The position numbers were made by a program, and so were the translations under genes. The notes under the pieces were generated by a model that had not been told where the DNA came from, made no database searches, and saw only the letters and a program-made list of their open reading frames with translations. 64,000 nt of DNA from Flavobacterium sp. (GTDB taxonomy: Bacteria > Bacteroidota > Bacteroidia > Flavobacteriales > Flavobacteriaceae), in contig JAEUTY010000048.1 in NCBI GenBank assembly GCA_016787805.1, positions 1 through 64,000 of the forward strand. The letters run 5' to 3'. Below are positions 17,724 to 25,504 of this stretch, piece after piece; the first letter of the stretch is position 1, and the number at the start of each line of letters is the position of its first letter.

Positions 17724-18302
17724 ATGGCAGAAAAAAAGACTTGGCACAGCAATGAATTATGGGAAGTTGAATTGGAATTATTGCGTTCTATCATCAACAA
17801 GACCCAATTAGTTGTAACCAACAAATGGGGAGGCGAAGTTTACACACATGATAATAAAAATGTGATTGGCATTGGTGGATTTAAAAATTTCTTTGTGATT
17901 TGGTTTTTCAATGGTGTTTTTTTGAAAGACGAACTGAACGTTTTGGTCAATGCCAACGAAGGTGTAACCAAAGGTTTGCGTCAATGGCGATTTACCTCCA
18001 AAGAAGAAATCAATGAAAAACACATTTTAGCTTACATCAAAGAAGCCATCGCTAATGAAGAAAAAGGACTTTCCATCAAACTCGAAAAAAAAGAAGTCAT
18101 TCCTTCAGACTATTTTAGTGGCGAATTGAAAACCGACTTAGTATTTGCGGAAGCGTTTCAAAAATTTACGCCATTCAAGCAAAAAGAATTCATCGAATAC
18201 GTCGATTCAGCCAAACAAGAAAAAACCAAAATTGCAAGAATGGAAAAAATCAAACCGATGGTGTTGAATAATGTAGGTTTGAATGATAAATACAGAGGGT
18301 GA
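17724..18302 (+). CDS. YdeI/DUF1801-type cytosolic protein
   Basis: The 192-residue protein belongs to the YdeI/OmpD-associated group with a DUF1801-like domain. The first 120 residues contain the conserved pattern of the fold (WEVELELLRSIINKT, KWGGEVYTHDNKNVIGIGGFKNFFVIWFFNG, KGLRQWRFTS). The last 50 residues hold the short helical YdeI tail (FTPFKQKEFIEYVDSAKQEKTKIARMEKI). The fold is shared with frataxin-like domains, but no enzyme activity is established for the family. No signal peptide. It has its own leader made of short repeated words (CTGAACACTGAACACT) and converges on yajC. Confidence 0.85.
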   Translation: MAEKKTWHSNELWEVELELLRSIINKTQLVVTNKWGGEVYTHDNKNVIGIGGFKNFFVIWFFNGVFLKDELNVLVNANEGVTKGLRQWRFTSKEEINEKHILAYIKEAIANEEKGLSIKLEKKEVIPSDYFSGELKTDLVFAEAFQKFTPFKQKEFIEYVDSAKQEKTKIARMEKIKPMVLNNVGLNDKYRG

Positions 18303-18440
18303 CATACCAAATAACAAAATCCAAATAACAAATAAATTAGAAATAAAAATCCCAAATATCAAAGCTTTGAAATTTGGGATTTACTACGTCAGTTCGCACT
18401 TTGTGCTCGTGTGTCTTTTGTATTTTGGAATTTTTCCTTT
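18303..18440. repeat. AT-rich imperfect palindrome with nested hairpin module
   Basis: The left arm (CAAATAACAAAATCCAAATAAC) and right arm (GTATTTTGGAATTTTTCC) flank an inner palindrome AAATCCCAAATnTCAAAGCTTTGAnATTTGGGATTT (in parts). The hairpin module copy 3 sits in the right arm at 18381-18419. It lies between convergent genes and may end both transcripts. Confidence 0.6.
18381..18419 (-). repeat. Hairpin module, copy 3 (GAACTGACGTAGTAA tail)
   Basis: On the minus strand: AAAAGACACACGA, stem GCAC, loop AAA, stem GTGC, tail GAACTGACGTAGTAA. It matches copy 1 over most of its length. The stem differs from copies 1 and 2 with pairing kept. Confidence 0.7.
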
Positions 18441-18715
18441 TATGCCTTTTTGTTTAAAGCCATACTGTATTCCATAGAAATGGCTGACTTTTCAATCTTT
18501 AATTTTCCAGACATAGTTTCGATAACAGCTGTTGTTTCAGAAACTTCTGCAATTTTTCCATGAAAACCACTTTTAGTTATGATTTTGTCACCTACTTTTA
18601 GGCCTGTTTCAAACTCTTTTTCTTTTTTCATCTTACGTTGTTGTGGTAAAATCATAAACACGAACATTACCACAAAAATTAAGAGAATCGGTAAAATACC
18701 ACCCAATTGATCCAT
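18440..18715 (-). CDS. yajC: Preprotein translocase subunit YajC
   Basis: YajC is a small inner-membrane partner of SecD/SecF in the holotranslocon. The 91-residue protein has the usual plan: one membrane helix (about residues 6-25, ILPILLIFVVMFVFMILPQ), the family signature PQQRKMKKEKEF, and a soluble beta-rich domain (LKVGDKIITKSGFHGKIAEV). It is the last gene of the nusB-DUF1573-yajC operon, 17 nt after the previous gene, an order common in Bacteroidota. Confidence 0.93.
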   Translation of the reverse strand: MDQLGGILPILLIFVVMFVFMILPQQRKMKKEKEFETGLKVGDKIITKSGFHGKIAEVSETTAVIETMSGKLKIEKSAISMEYSMALNKKA

Positions 18716-18732
18716 TATATAGTTGTTTTAAA

Positions 18733-19368
18733 TTATTCTTTCTTTTCTTCACCTAAAGGTTGAACAGGTTGCGATTGTGCAGGCATAGTTGTAGTTGTAG
18801 TAACAGCTGGAGCACCTCCTTTAATATTGGCTTTGATGGTTAAAGTCTCAACTCCTGTTGCCGTATTCGCTCTAATGGTTACTGTTTTACTTTGTTGTCC
18901 TGTTTTTCCAGTAGAATCAAAAGAAACTTTCATCGTTCCTGATTTTCCAGGTTTGATAGGTGTTTTTGGGTATTCTGGAACAGTACAACCACATGAACCT
19001 TGAGCACTTGAAATAATCAAATCGTTTGCTCCTGTATTCTTGAATGTATAATTGTAACTTACTTTATCGCCTTGATTAATGTCTCCAAAATTATGCTCCT
19101 TTTTGTTGAACACCATTGTAGTGGTTTTAGCTGGAGGCATAGTAGCTGTTGTTGTAGTTTGTGCTGTTGTTGGATTGGTTGGAGTTGCTGTTGTCGTTGG
19201 ATTAGCCATTGGGGTTGGTTGCGCAGATGGTGCTACTGCATCGGGAGAAGCGGGTGCGATTTCTTGCGCATTTGGGTCAATCCTTGAGCTGGCATCTTCT
19301 TCTTTTTTACAAGAAGCAACCAGTAATAATCCTGAAATCAATAAAAAATAAATTCTTTTGCTATTCAT
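18733..19368 (-). CDS. DUF1573 lipoprotein
   Basis: A 211-residue lipoprotein: signal peptide with lipobox LVASC (lipid-attached Cys20). A low-complexity linker rich in Thr, Pro and Ala follows (about residues 28-85). The DUF1573 domain, an immunoglobulin-like beta-sandwich (about 85-185; FGDINQGDKVSYNYTFKNTG, SCGCTVPEYPKTPIKPG), comes next, and a second Thr/Pro tail closes it. The CGC motif is characteristic of DUF1573. The protein should sit on the periplasmic or outer membrane. Its function is unknown; the constant location between nusB and yajC suggests co-expression with secretion genes rather than a shared reaction. Confidence 0.9.
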   Translation of the reverse strand: MNSKRIYFLLISGLLLVASCKKEEDASSRIDPNAQEIAPASPDAVAPSAQPTPMANPTTTATPTNPTTAQTTTTATMPPAKTTTMVFNKKEHNFGDINQGDKVSYNYTFKNTGANDLIISSAQGSCGCTVPEYPKTPIKPGKSGTMKVSFDSTGKTGQQSKTVTIRANTATGVETLTIKANIKGGAPAVTTTTTMPAQSQPVQPLGEEKKE

Positions 19369-19388
19369 TGTATAAAAATTTAAATTAA

Positions 19389-20330
19389 TTATTCCATTAA
19401 ACCTCTACCCGACTTATTCAATCGTCCAGTAGATTGGTAATTTTTGACTAAGTTATCTAAAATTCCGTTGATAAATATACTACTTTTTGGTGTTGAATAT
19501 TCTTTGGCAATTTCTAAAAATTCGTTAATTGTTACTTTCACTGGTATAGAAGGGAATTTGAGTAACTCGCAAATCGCCATTTTTAGTAAAATTGTATCCA
19601 TTTCGGCTATACGATCAACATCCCAATTCGGAGTCTTATCAATGTACTCTTTGGCAAATTCGCTTTCATTCAAAACCGTTTTCCTGAACAATAATGTGGC
19701 GTATTCTCTGTCTTCTTCATCTTTAAACAAACTTGAAACTCTAAATTCCGACTTTTCGTTAATTTGTTTCAATTGTTTTAAAATTTGTGTATTCACAACT
19801 GGAATATCATCTACCCAAGTTAACTTATAATCTTCCAAATAACTGTACAACTTATCATTAGGCGCAATCACTTCCGAAAATAAATCGATTACGAATTGTT
19901 TGTCTTTTTCAAAAGAAGTCAATTTATCTTTCATATAATTAAGATAAATACTGCTTTGCTTCACATCTTGCAACAACAGCAAAATGGCATCGTCATTGGT
20001 TTTCCAGTTGTTGATTTTATTGTTTTCTAAAGCAACTTGTAACGATTTACTATCGCCAAGCAAACGCAACAAAATATTATTAACAAATTTTAAATTTGGA
20101 TTGCGTTCTTCTGGAGTTGCTAAGTGTTTTTTTCTAGAAATTTCAATAAATTCAGCTTCTTTATTGGCTAATTCTAGCAACGTTGACATCATAATTAGGT
20201 ACAATTCCATCAGATTTTCTAGACTCGAAATCAAGAACTTTTCTTCTTTTTCTATACTATCTGAACCTTTTTGATGCATCGCGTATATGGTTTGCATCAC
20301 TTTAATACGAATATGTCTTCTGTTTAACAC
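19389..20330 (-). CDS. nusB: Transcription antitermination factor NusB, extended form
   Basis: NusB, with NusE (S10), binds boxA in rRNA leader transcripts to prevent premature termination. The NusB domain is in the C-terminal third (about residues 205-300: LFRKTVLNESEFAKEYI, RIAEMDTILLKMAICELLKFPSIPVKVTINEFLEIAKEYS in parts). The protein has 313 residues, more than twice the E. coli length. The N-terminal part begins with the NusB-like LNRRHIRIKVMQTIYAMHQ, followed by a long helical insertion, which is normal for Bacteroidota NusB. It is the first gene of the nusB-DUF1573-yajC operon. Confidence 0.92.
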   Translation of the reverse strand: MLNRRHIRIKVMQTIYAMHQKGSDSIEKEEKFLISSLENLMELYLIMMSTLLELANKEAEFIEISRKKHLATPEERNPNLKFVNNILLRLLGDSKSLQVALENNKINNWKTNDDAILLLLQDVKQSSIYLNYMKDKLTSFEKDKQFVIDLFSEVIAPNDKLYSYLEDYKLTWVDDIPVVNTQILKQLKQINEKSEFRVSSLFKDEEDREYATLLFRKTVLNESEFAKEYIDKTPNWDVDRIAEMDTILLKMAICELLKFPSIPVKVTINEFLEIAKEYSTPKSSIFINGILDNLVKNYQSTGRLNKSGRGLME

Positions 20331-20347
20331 GGATAAGAACTTTTAAA

Positions 20348-20378
20348 ATTAAAGAGCGAAAGAATAACTCTTTCGCTC
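20348..20378 (-). terminator. Terminator after the amino-acid dehydrogenase gene
   Basis: GAGCGAAAGA (20354-20363) pairs perfectly with TCTTTCGCTC (20369-20378). On the minus strand the stem is followed by TTTAATTTT. It separates the dehydrogenase gene from the nusB operon. Confidence 0.65.
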
Positions 20379-20408
20379 CGCAAAAATAATACTATTTTTT
20401 AAAAACGC

Positions 20409-21515
20409 TTATCGATTAGCGTTTTCTTTTTTTCTTTGGTCAATTCGGTTTTGTGCAATCGCCATTGCTGCTTTTTGAGTAGTCAATTTGTTTTTAACTG
20501 CGTAATCGAAAATCTCCAAAGTAGTATTGTAAATATTTTGAGTTCTACGTAATGCTTCTGCTTTATCATAATGTGCAATTTCAGCATATACATTGATGAT
20601 TCCACCCGCATTGATTAAGAAATCAGGTGCGTAAACAATTCCGCGTTCCTGCAAAATCGGACCATGAACGTTTTCATCAGCCAACTGATTATTCGCAGCT
20701 CCAGCAATTACTTTTGCTTTGATTTTATATACTGTATCATCATTGATTGTAGCTCCTAAAGCACATGGCGCGTAAATATCAACTTCAGCCGAATACAAAT
20801 CGTCATCTCTAAAAATAGTTGCACCGTATTTTTTGCTTACTTCTTCCAAACGCGATTCGTTGATATCGGCAATTTGAACCAAAGCTCCTTCCTTTGTTAA
20901 ATGCTCAACCAAAGTTTCACCAACGTGACCAATACCTTGAACTAATATTTTTTTACCTTCTAAATTATCTGAACCAAATTGGTACTTTGCGGCCGCTTTC
21001 ATTCCCATGTACACCCCGTAAGCTGTCACAGGAGACGGATTTCCAGAACCACCTAACGATTCTGAAATTCCAGTTACGTGAGGTGTTACACTTCGAACTG
21101 TATCCATATCAGCAGTTACCATACCTACGTCTTCAGCAGTGATGTATTTCCCAGATAATGAATGTACGAACTCACCGAATTTTTTCATTAATTCTGGTGT
21201 TTTCTCTGTTTTAGCATCGCCAATGATAACGGCTTTACCACCTCCCAAATCCAAACCTGAAATAGCTGATTTATAAGTCATGCCACGAGACAAACGTAAA
21301 ACATCGTTCAATGCTTCCCATTCGTTGTTGTATTTCCACATTCGAGTGCCACCCAAAGCTGGTCCTAATACTGTGTTGTGAATACCAATAATTGCTTTTA
21401 ATCCAGTATCTTTGTCGTTGCAAAAGACAATTTGTTCGTGATTATCAAATGATAATTGTCCGAAAACAGGATCCATTTTTTGAAGCTCTTTTACTGAAGT
21501 GATTTCTGTAGTCAT
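20409..21515 (-). CDS. Leucine dehydrogenase-type Glu/Leu/Phe/Val dehydrogenase
   Basis: This NAD-dependent enzyme would reversibly deaminate a branched-chain amino acid to the 2-oxo acid, feeding branched fatty-acid synthesis or amino-acid breakdown. At 368 residues it matches leucine dehydrogenases. Seen are the substrate domain with the glycine-rich GPALGGTRMW, catalytic Lys82 in RGMTYKSAISGLDLGGGKAV, the Asp of TAEDVGM, and the Rossmann fold VQGIGHVGETL. The start is the ATG at 21515: a promoter box lies at 21555-21562, inside the longer open frame, so the 20-residue extension is unlikely. It is a single-gene unit with its own terminator. Confidence 0.92.
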   Translation of the reverse strand: MTTEITSVKELQKMDPVFGQLSFDNHEQIVFCNDKDTGLKAIIGIHNTVLGPALGGTRMWKYNNEWEALNDVLRLSRGMTYKSAISGLDLGGGKAVIIGDAKTEKTPELMKKFGEFVHSLSGKYITAEDVGMVTADMDTVRSVTPHVTGISESLGGSGNPSPVTAYGVYMGMKAAAKYQFGSDNLEGKKILVQGIGHVGETLVEHLTKEGALVQIADINESRLEEVSKKYGATIFRDDDLYSAEVDIYAPCALGATINDDTVYKIKAKVIAGAANNQLADENVHGPILQERGIVYAPDFLINAGGIINVYAEIAHYDKAEALRRTQNIYNTTLEIFDYAVKNKLTTQKAAMAIAQNRIDQRKKENANR

Positions 21516-21554
21516 AAAATTGATTTGAGTTGCGACTTTATCAATAAGTCTTGG

Positions 21555-21562
21555 CAAATTTA
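21555..21562 (-). promoter_or_regulatory. Promoter -7 box of the dehydrogenase gene
   Basis: On the minus strand the box reads TAAATTTG, matching TAnnTTTG, 39 nt before the ATG at 21515. Confidence 0.5.
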
Positions 21563-21578
21563 ACTTTTTATTCAAAAT

Positions 21579-21602
21579 AATTTATTCTACAAAGAATAAA
21601 TT
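21579..21602. promoter_or_regulatory. Inverted repeat upstream of the dehydrogenase promoter
   Basis: AATTTATTC (21579-21587) and GAATAAATT (21594-21602) are perfect inverted 9-mers with a 6-nt spacer. They lie where the -33 region and an activator or repressor site would be, between divergent genes. Confidence 0.35.
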
Positions 21603-21707
21603 AGCAATTTGTTAATAAATTTTCTTTTCAATAAGAATATTACAAATACATTAAAAACAACAATTTAACTTAATTCTTAACATTAAACTGTTTTTGGTTA
21701 AAAAAAA

Positions 21708-23471
21708 ATGAAAGAACTTCAGTACTTAAACAAATATTTTATAAAATACAAATACCGATTTTTGTTGGGTATTATCATCACGATTGTTGCGCAAATTTTC
21801 TCACTTTTCACTCCAGAGCTCATAGGCAAATCGTTTAAAGCCATTGATGAATACAGCAAAAACGGTCAACCGAAAGCAGTAATTCAACAAGAATTAATCA
21901 CCAATATTTTGCTTATTGTTGGAACTACCTTAATCGCTGGGTTTTTAACATTTTTAATGCGTCAAACACTCATTGTCATGTCGCGACATGTAGAATTTGA
22001 TCTAAAGAATGAAATTTTCAAACAGTATGAAGTTTTGACTCAAAATTTCTACAAACGCAACCGAACGGGAGACTTGATGAGCCGAATTACCGAAGATGTT
22101 GCTCGAGTGCGCATGTATGTTGGTCCGGCTGTAATGTACACAATCAATACAATTATTCGTTTTGCTATGGTGATCATATATATGTATTCCATTTCGCCTA
22201 AATTGACTTTTTACACATTGTTACCACTGCCGATTTTATCCTATTTGATCTTTAAAATCAGTAAAGAAATCAATGTTAGAAGTACCATTTTTCAACAAAA
22301 TTTATCGAATGTTTCCTCTTTTTCCCAAGAAGTTTTTTCGGGAATTCGTGTCATCAAAGCCTATGCATTAGAAAACCAACAAAACCAAAACCTCAACGAT
22401 TTGGCTATCGAAAGTAAGAACAAAAGCATGAGTTTGGCGAGAATTCAAACACTGTTTATTCCGTTGATTTTAGCCTTGATTGGATTGAGTAATTTGATAG
22501 TGATTTATGTTGGTGGCAACATGTACATCAACAACGATCCTGCAGTGCAAGATATTGGAACAATTGCCAAATTCATTTTGTATGTGAATATGCTCAACTG
22601 GCCTGTTACATCAATTGGTTGGGTTTCGTCTTTAATACAAGAAGCTGAAGCATCACAAAAACGCATTAATGAGTTTTTAAAAATCGAACCTGATATTAAA
22701 AACAATAGTACTTCTTCTACACCAATTCAAGGAGAAATTGAATTCAAAAACGTAACTTTCACCTACGAAGACACCAATATTACAGCTTTAGAAAATGTTT
22801 CTTTTAAAGTAAATAAAGGCGAAACTTTGGCTATTTTAGGCAAAACAGGCTCGGGTAAATCGACTATTTTGTCGTTGATTACACGTTTGTATAATGTTCA
22901 ACAAGGTTCGGTTACTATGGACAAAAAGCCTCTTGCAGAACTCAATTTATACGACTTAAGAAGTAGCATTGGAATAGTGCCACAAGATGCTTTTTTGTTT
23001 TCAGATTCAATTAAAAACAACATCAAATTTGGTAAAGAAAACGCTACGGATGAAGAAGTAATTGAAGCTGCTAAAAAAGCGGTTGTACACGATAACATTA
23101 TGACATTTAACCAACAATATGAAACGATTTTGGGCGAACGTGGCATTACCCTTTCGGGCGGACAAAAGCAGCGTGTTTCAATTGCGAGAGCAATCATCAA
23201 AAAACCCGAAATTCTACTGTTTGATGATTGCTTATCAGCTGTAGACACTGAAACTGAAGAACAAATTTTGAACAATTTATTAGCTATTTCAGAAAACAAA
23301 ACCACCATAATCGTGAGTCATCGCGTGTCGTCAGCAAAAAATGCAAATCAGATTATTATTTTAGAAGAAGGAAAAATTATCCAACAAGGTTCTCATAATC
23401 AATTACTAAACCAAGAAGGCTATTACAAAGAACTTTATTTAAAACAACTTTCTGAAAAAGAAGTAGAATAA
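21708..23471 (+). CDS. ABC transporter, fused permease and ATPase (exporter type)
   Basis: A 587-residue half-transporter. The N-terminal permease has about six membrane helices (residues 15-310). The C-terminal nucleotide-binding domain has Walker A GKTGSGKST (about 379), the Q loop (IVPQDAF), the signature LSGGQKQRVS (about 482), Walker B ILLFDDCLSAVD (about 502) and the H-loop His in IIVSHR. After Walker B the usual catalytic Glu is replaced by Asp (FDD rather than FDE), as in the MdlA/YheI branch, which often works as heterodimers. The substrate is unknown; lipid or drug export is the family norm. It is divergent from the dehydrogenase gene. Confidence 0.9.
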   Translation: MKELQYLNKYFIKYKYRFLLGIIITIVAQIFSLFTPELIGKSFKAIDEYSKNGQPKAVIQQELITNILLIVGTTLIAGFLTFLMRQTLIVMSRHVEFDLKNEIFKQYEVLTQNFYKRNRTGDLMSRITEDVARVRMYVGPAVMYTINTIIRFAMVIIYMYSISPKLTFYTLLPLPILSYLIFKISKEINVRSTIFQQNLSNVSSFSQEVFSGIRVIKAYALENQQNQNLNDLAIESKNKSMSLARIQTLFIPLILALIGLSNLIVIYVGGNMYINNDPAVQDIGTIAKFILYVNMLNWPVTSIGWVSSLIQEAEASQKRINEFLKIEPDIKNNSTSSTPIQGEIEFKNVTFTYEDTNITALENVSFKVNKGETLAILGKTGSGKSTILSLITRLYNVQQGSVTMDKKPLAELNLYDLRSSIGIVPQDAFLFSDSIKNNIKFGKENATDEEVIEAAKKAVVHDNIMTFNQQYETILGERGITLSGGQKQRVSIARAIIKKPEILLFDDCLSAVDTETEEQILNNLLAISENKTTIIVSHRVSSAKNANQIIILEEGKIIQQGSHNQLLNQEGYYKELYLKQLSEKEVE

Positions 23472-23542
23472 TTCTTGCATTATTACATTTTTTTTATGAT
23501 TTTTGGTTTATAAACTACAAACTACTAATTGATAGAACGAAT

Positions 23543-23920
23543 ATGAGAGAAAACGACATGTTAGAAAAAGACGAAATTTTTTCTAAAGTATTACGAGCAG
23601 GAAGAAGAACTTATTTCTTTGATGTTAGAGCTACCAAAGCTGACGATTACTACATTACGATTACCGAAAGCAAAAAATTTACCGAAGAAGATGGTTCGTA
23701 CCATTTTAAAAAACACAAAATTTATTTGTACAAAGAAGATTTTGCCGCTTTCAAAGAAATTTTGGACGAAATGACTTCATTCGTTTTAAACAATAAAGGT
23801 GAAGAAGTGATTTCAGAACGTCACCAAAAAGATTTTAAAAGAGAATACCATTCTGAAACAGCTACTGAAAACTCTAGCGAAGAGAAAAGTTTTACTGACG
23901 TAGATTTTGACGATATTTAA
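23543..23920 (+). CDS. DUF3276 (PUR-alpha-like) nucleic-acid-binding protein
   Basis: This 125-residue cytosolic protein carries one PUR repeat (about residues 10-88: FSKVLRAGRRTYFFDVRATK, DYYITITESKKF), the fold of the single-stranded DNA- and RNA-binding Pur-alpha proteins, which in Bacteroidota is annotated DUF3276. The C-terminal 35 residues are acidic and disordered. The exact nucleic-acid target in bacteria is not known. Its stop codon overlaps the ATG of the next small gene by one base (TAATG), so the two are translationally coupled. Confidence 0.9.
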   Translation: MRENDMLEKDEIFSKVLRAGRRTYFFDVRATKADDYYITITESKKFTEEDGSYHFKKHKIYLYKEDFAAFKEILDEMTSFVLNNKGEEVISERHQKDFKREYHSETATENSSEEKSFTDVDFDDI

Positions 23921-24132
23921 TGGAAGCTATAGCTAAGATTATCACCAATAAAATCCTAATCAATTTAATATTATCTGTTTTTTGGATGGTGCTTTTGGCT
24001 GAAAAGTATGAAAAAGTGTTGGCTGGAGATAAAAAGTCCATTGTGTTTTCGTTGCTCTATTGTTTAATGCTAATAATAACCTCCTACAGTTTGATTAAAG
24101 CAGCTAGAGAATACAAAAGAAAAAAAGAATAA
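23920..24132 (+). CDS. Small membrane protein
   Basis: A 70-residue protein with two hydrophobic helices (about residues 12-28 and 40-60) joined by a short polar loop (AEKYEKVLAGDKKS), and a basic tail (REYKRKKE) that should stay in the cytoplasm. The family is not recognised. The start overlaps the stop of the DUF3276 gene by one base, and a terminator follows, so the pair forms a two-gene operon. It could tether or accompany the Pur-like protein at the membrane, but only the coupling suggests it. Confidence 0.75.
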   Translation: MEAIAKIITNKILINLILSVFWMVLLAEKYEKVLAGDKKSIVFSLLYCLMLIITSYSLIKAAREYKRKKE

Positions 24133-24137
24133 TTTAC

Positions 24138-24164
24138 AAATCCGTCTTAATGGCGGATTTTTTT
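24138..24164 (+). terminator. Rho-independent terminator
   Basis: AAATCCG (24138-24144) and CGGATTT (24154-24160) form the stem, followed by a T run to 24164. It reaches two bases into the end of the convergent csaA gene. Confidence 0.7.
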
Positions 24165-24498
24165 ATGCAATACGCAAGCCATTTTCAACAGGAAAATCAG
24201 AAGTTAGTAATACGATTTCGTCATTATTTACCGAACCCAAAACCAAACATTCGCTCATGAATTTGCCGATTTGCTTTTTGGGAAAATTGACAACAGCAAC
24301 TATTTGTTTTCCAATTAAATCTTCCTTGGAATAGCGTTTTGTGATTTGAGCAGATGATTTTTTAATTCCGATTGTTGCACCAAAATCAATACTCAATTGA
24401 TACGCAGGTTTTCGAGCTTCTGGAAAATCATTTACTTCCAAAATGGTTCCCACTCTCATTTCAACTTTTTCAAAATCGTTCCAATTAATCACATCCAT
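24163..24498 (-). CDS. csaA: CsaA-type tRNA-binding protein
   Basis: The 111-residue protein is a stand-alone tRNA-binding domain of the EMAP/Trbp111 type, an OB-fold homodimer. Characteristic parts are FEKVEMRVGTILEVNDFPEARKP (in parts), the IGIKKSSAQITKRYS strand and GKQIVAVVNFPKKQIG. B. subtilis CsaA has chaperone activity with SecA-dependent precursors and binds tRNA; which role dominates here is unknown. It lies 1 nt after the upstream secreted-protein gene, so the two share a transcript. Confidence 0.9.
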   Translation of the reverse strand: MDVINWNDFEKVEMRVGTILEVNDFPEARKPAYQLSIDFGATIGIKKSSAQITKRYSKEDLIGKQIVAVVNFPKKQIGKFMSECLVLGSVNNDEIVLLTSDFPVENGLRIA

Positions 24499-24499
24499 A

Positions 24500-25051
24500 T
24501 TATTGTTTTTTCAGAATTACTTCAAGAGGTTTGTTGGCCTTTCTACCAAATTGAACTGCATAATCAAGAGCTTGATTAGAACACAAAACAAACAAGTCAA
24601 AGTAACCTAGTTCAACTAGTTGTGTTTCAAAAAAACCGCCGTTTTCTTTTCCGTCAACATCTTCAATTTTTACCTTGATTTGATCGGCAGGGAAAGTATT
24701 TACAATGGATAAAAAGTAATTGTCTTTGGCATACGGAAAAAACCAACGTTCTTTAATTCCTTCTTGAGGTTTTTCAAGGCGTTGATTGTTTTCATCAATT
24801 AAATAATTAAAAGAAAAAACGAGTTCTCTATTGTTCTCTTTCCAACTGTATTGATTATTGGTATTCAAAACTGGTTTTCCATCCAAATCTACTAGCGATA
24901 ACTTTAAACCTTTTATGTTTTCTCTCGCACCTTCTTCATGAACATTGAGTACCAAATACGAAGTAAAATCATAGCCACAATGCTGCGTTTGACCTGGAAC
25001 TTGCGCTTGAATAGTAAATGAAAAAAACAAAAAGAAAAGTATAAATCGCAT
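24500..25051 (-). CDS. Exported protein of unknown function
   Basis: The start is ATG at 25051 (MRFILFFLFF), giving a signal peptide cut after QAQ; the four-codon upstream extension begins with TTG and lies close to the promoter. The mature protein (about 165 residues) starts with a conserved-looking HCGYDFTSYLVLNVHE and looks beta-rich (LKLSLVDLDGKPVL, DQIKVKIEDVDG). It has two cysteines that could form a disulfide. Family not recognised. It is the first gene of an operon with csaA, with a good promoter 17 nt upstream. Confidence 0.75.
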   Translation of the reverse strand: MRFILFFLFFSFTIQAQVPGQTQHCGYDFTSYLVLNVHEEGARENIKGLKLSLVDLDGKPVLNTNNQYSWKENNRELVFSFNYLIDENNQRLEKPQEGIKERWFFPYAKDNYFLSIVNTFPADQIKVKIEDVDGKENGGFFETQLVELGYFDLFVLCSNQALDYAVQFGRKANKPLEVILKKQ

Positions 25052-25068
25052 AATCAAAATCAAAGTAT

Positions 25069-25097
25069 CAAAGATACAAACTCAAAAACTATTCCAA
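25069..25097 (-). promoter_or_regulatory. Promoter upstream of the csaA operon
   Basis: On the minus strand, TTG (25097-25095), an 18-nt spacer and TATCTTTG (25076-25069) match the Bacteroidota -33/-7 pattern. The -33 base triplet adjoins the preceding terminator. Confidence 0.55.
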
Positions 25098-25123
25098 GAA
25101 AAAATCCGCCTTTCGACGGATTT
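25097..25123 (-). terminator. Rho-independent terminator after the cytochrome gene
   Basis: On the minus strand, AAATCCGTC pairs with GGCGGATTT around a GAAA tetraloop with one G-T pair, followed by a T run. Confidence 0.75.
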
Positions 25124-25128
25124 AAAAT

Positions 25129-25410
25129 TTAATTTGCTGTTACGTAAGCGTATATTTTTGCTGTTGTAGCATCGTCTATTTTGGCTTTCTTTTTCATTCG
25201 TTCCAAAATGGGTGACCATTGCTCTGCTGTATAATCGGATGTATTGTACAATTTGTGGCATTTGGCACAGTTGTTTTCGTACAAGGTTCTTCCTTCTGCT
25301 AATGCTGGTGAAAGTTCTTTTTTTGCCTCGGTTGGTGCTGGCGCTGTTTTAGGCGAACACGAATATATCATTACTCCTATTACAGCCAAAGCCATGATTT
25401 TTGTTTTCAT
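25129..25410 (-). CDS. Small c-type cytochrome lipoprotein
   Basis: The 93-residue protein has a signal peptide with a lipobox-like end (MIYSC, Cys18), so it is probably lipid-anchored, and a single haem c site CAKCH (residues 48-52). Met72 in LERMKKKA is a candidate sixth ligand. The remaining part is helical, as in short class I cytochromes. It should act as a periplasmic electron carrier; the partner oxidase or reductase is not in this window. It has its own terminator and is transcribed alone. Confidence 0.88.
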   Translation of the reverse strand: MKTKIMALAVIGVMIYSCSPKTAPAPTEAKKELSPALAEGRTLYENNCAKCHKLYNTSDYTAEQWSPILERMKKKAKIDDATTAKIYAYVTAN

Positions 25411-25445
25411 ATTTTTTTATTTATTGATTTTGGTTACGTAAATAT

Positions 25446-25479
25446 ATAAAAAATCCCGAAAGTTGTACTATCGGGATTT
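25446..25479 (-). terminator. Rho-independent terminator after the PPIase gene
   Basis: AAATCCCGA (25451-25459) pairs perfectly with TCGGGATTT (25471-25479). On the minus strand the stem is followed by six or more T. Confidence 0.8.
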
Positions 25480-25504
25480 GAATTTATGATTTTATTGCTA
25501 ATGT

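Noticed and set aside
22898-23308. Open frame of 136 codons on the minus strand inside the ABC transporter gene
   Set aside because: Shadow of the ATPase domain; it would overlap Walker A to Walker B.
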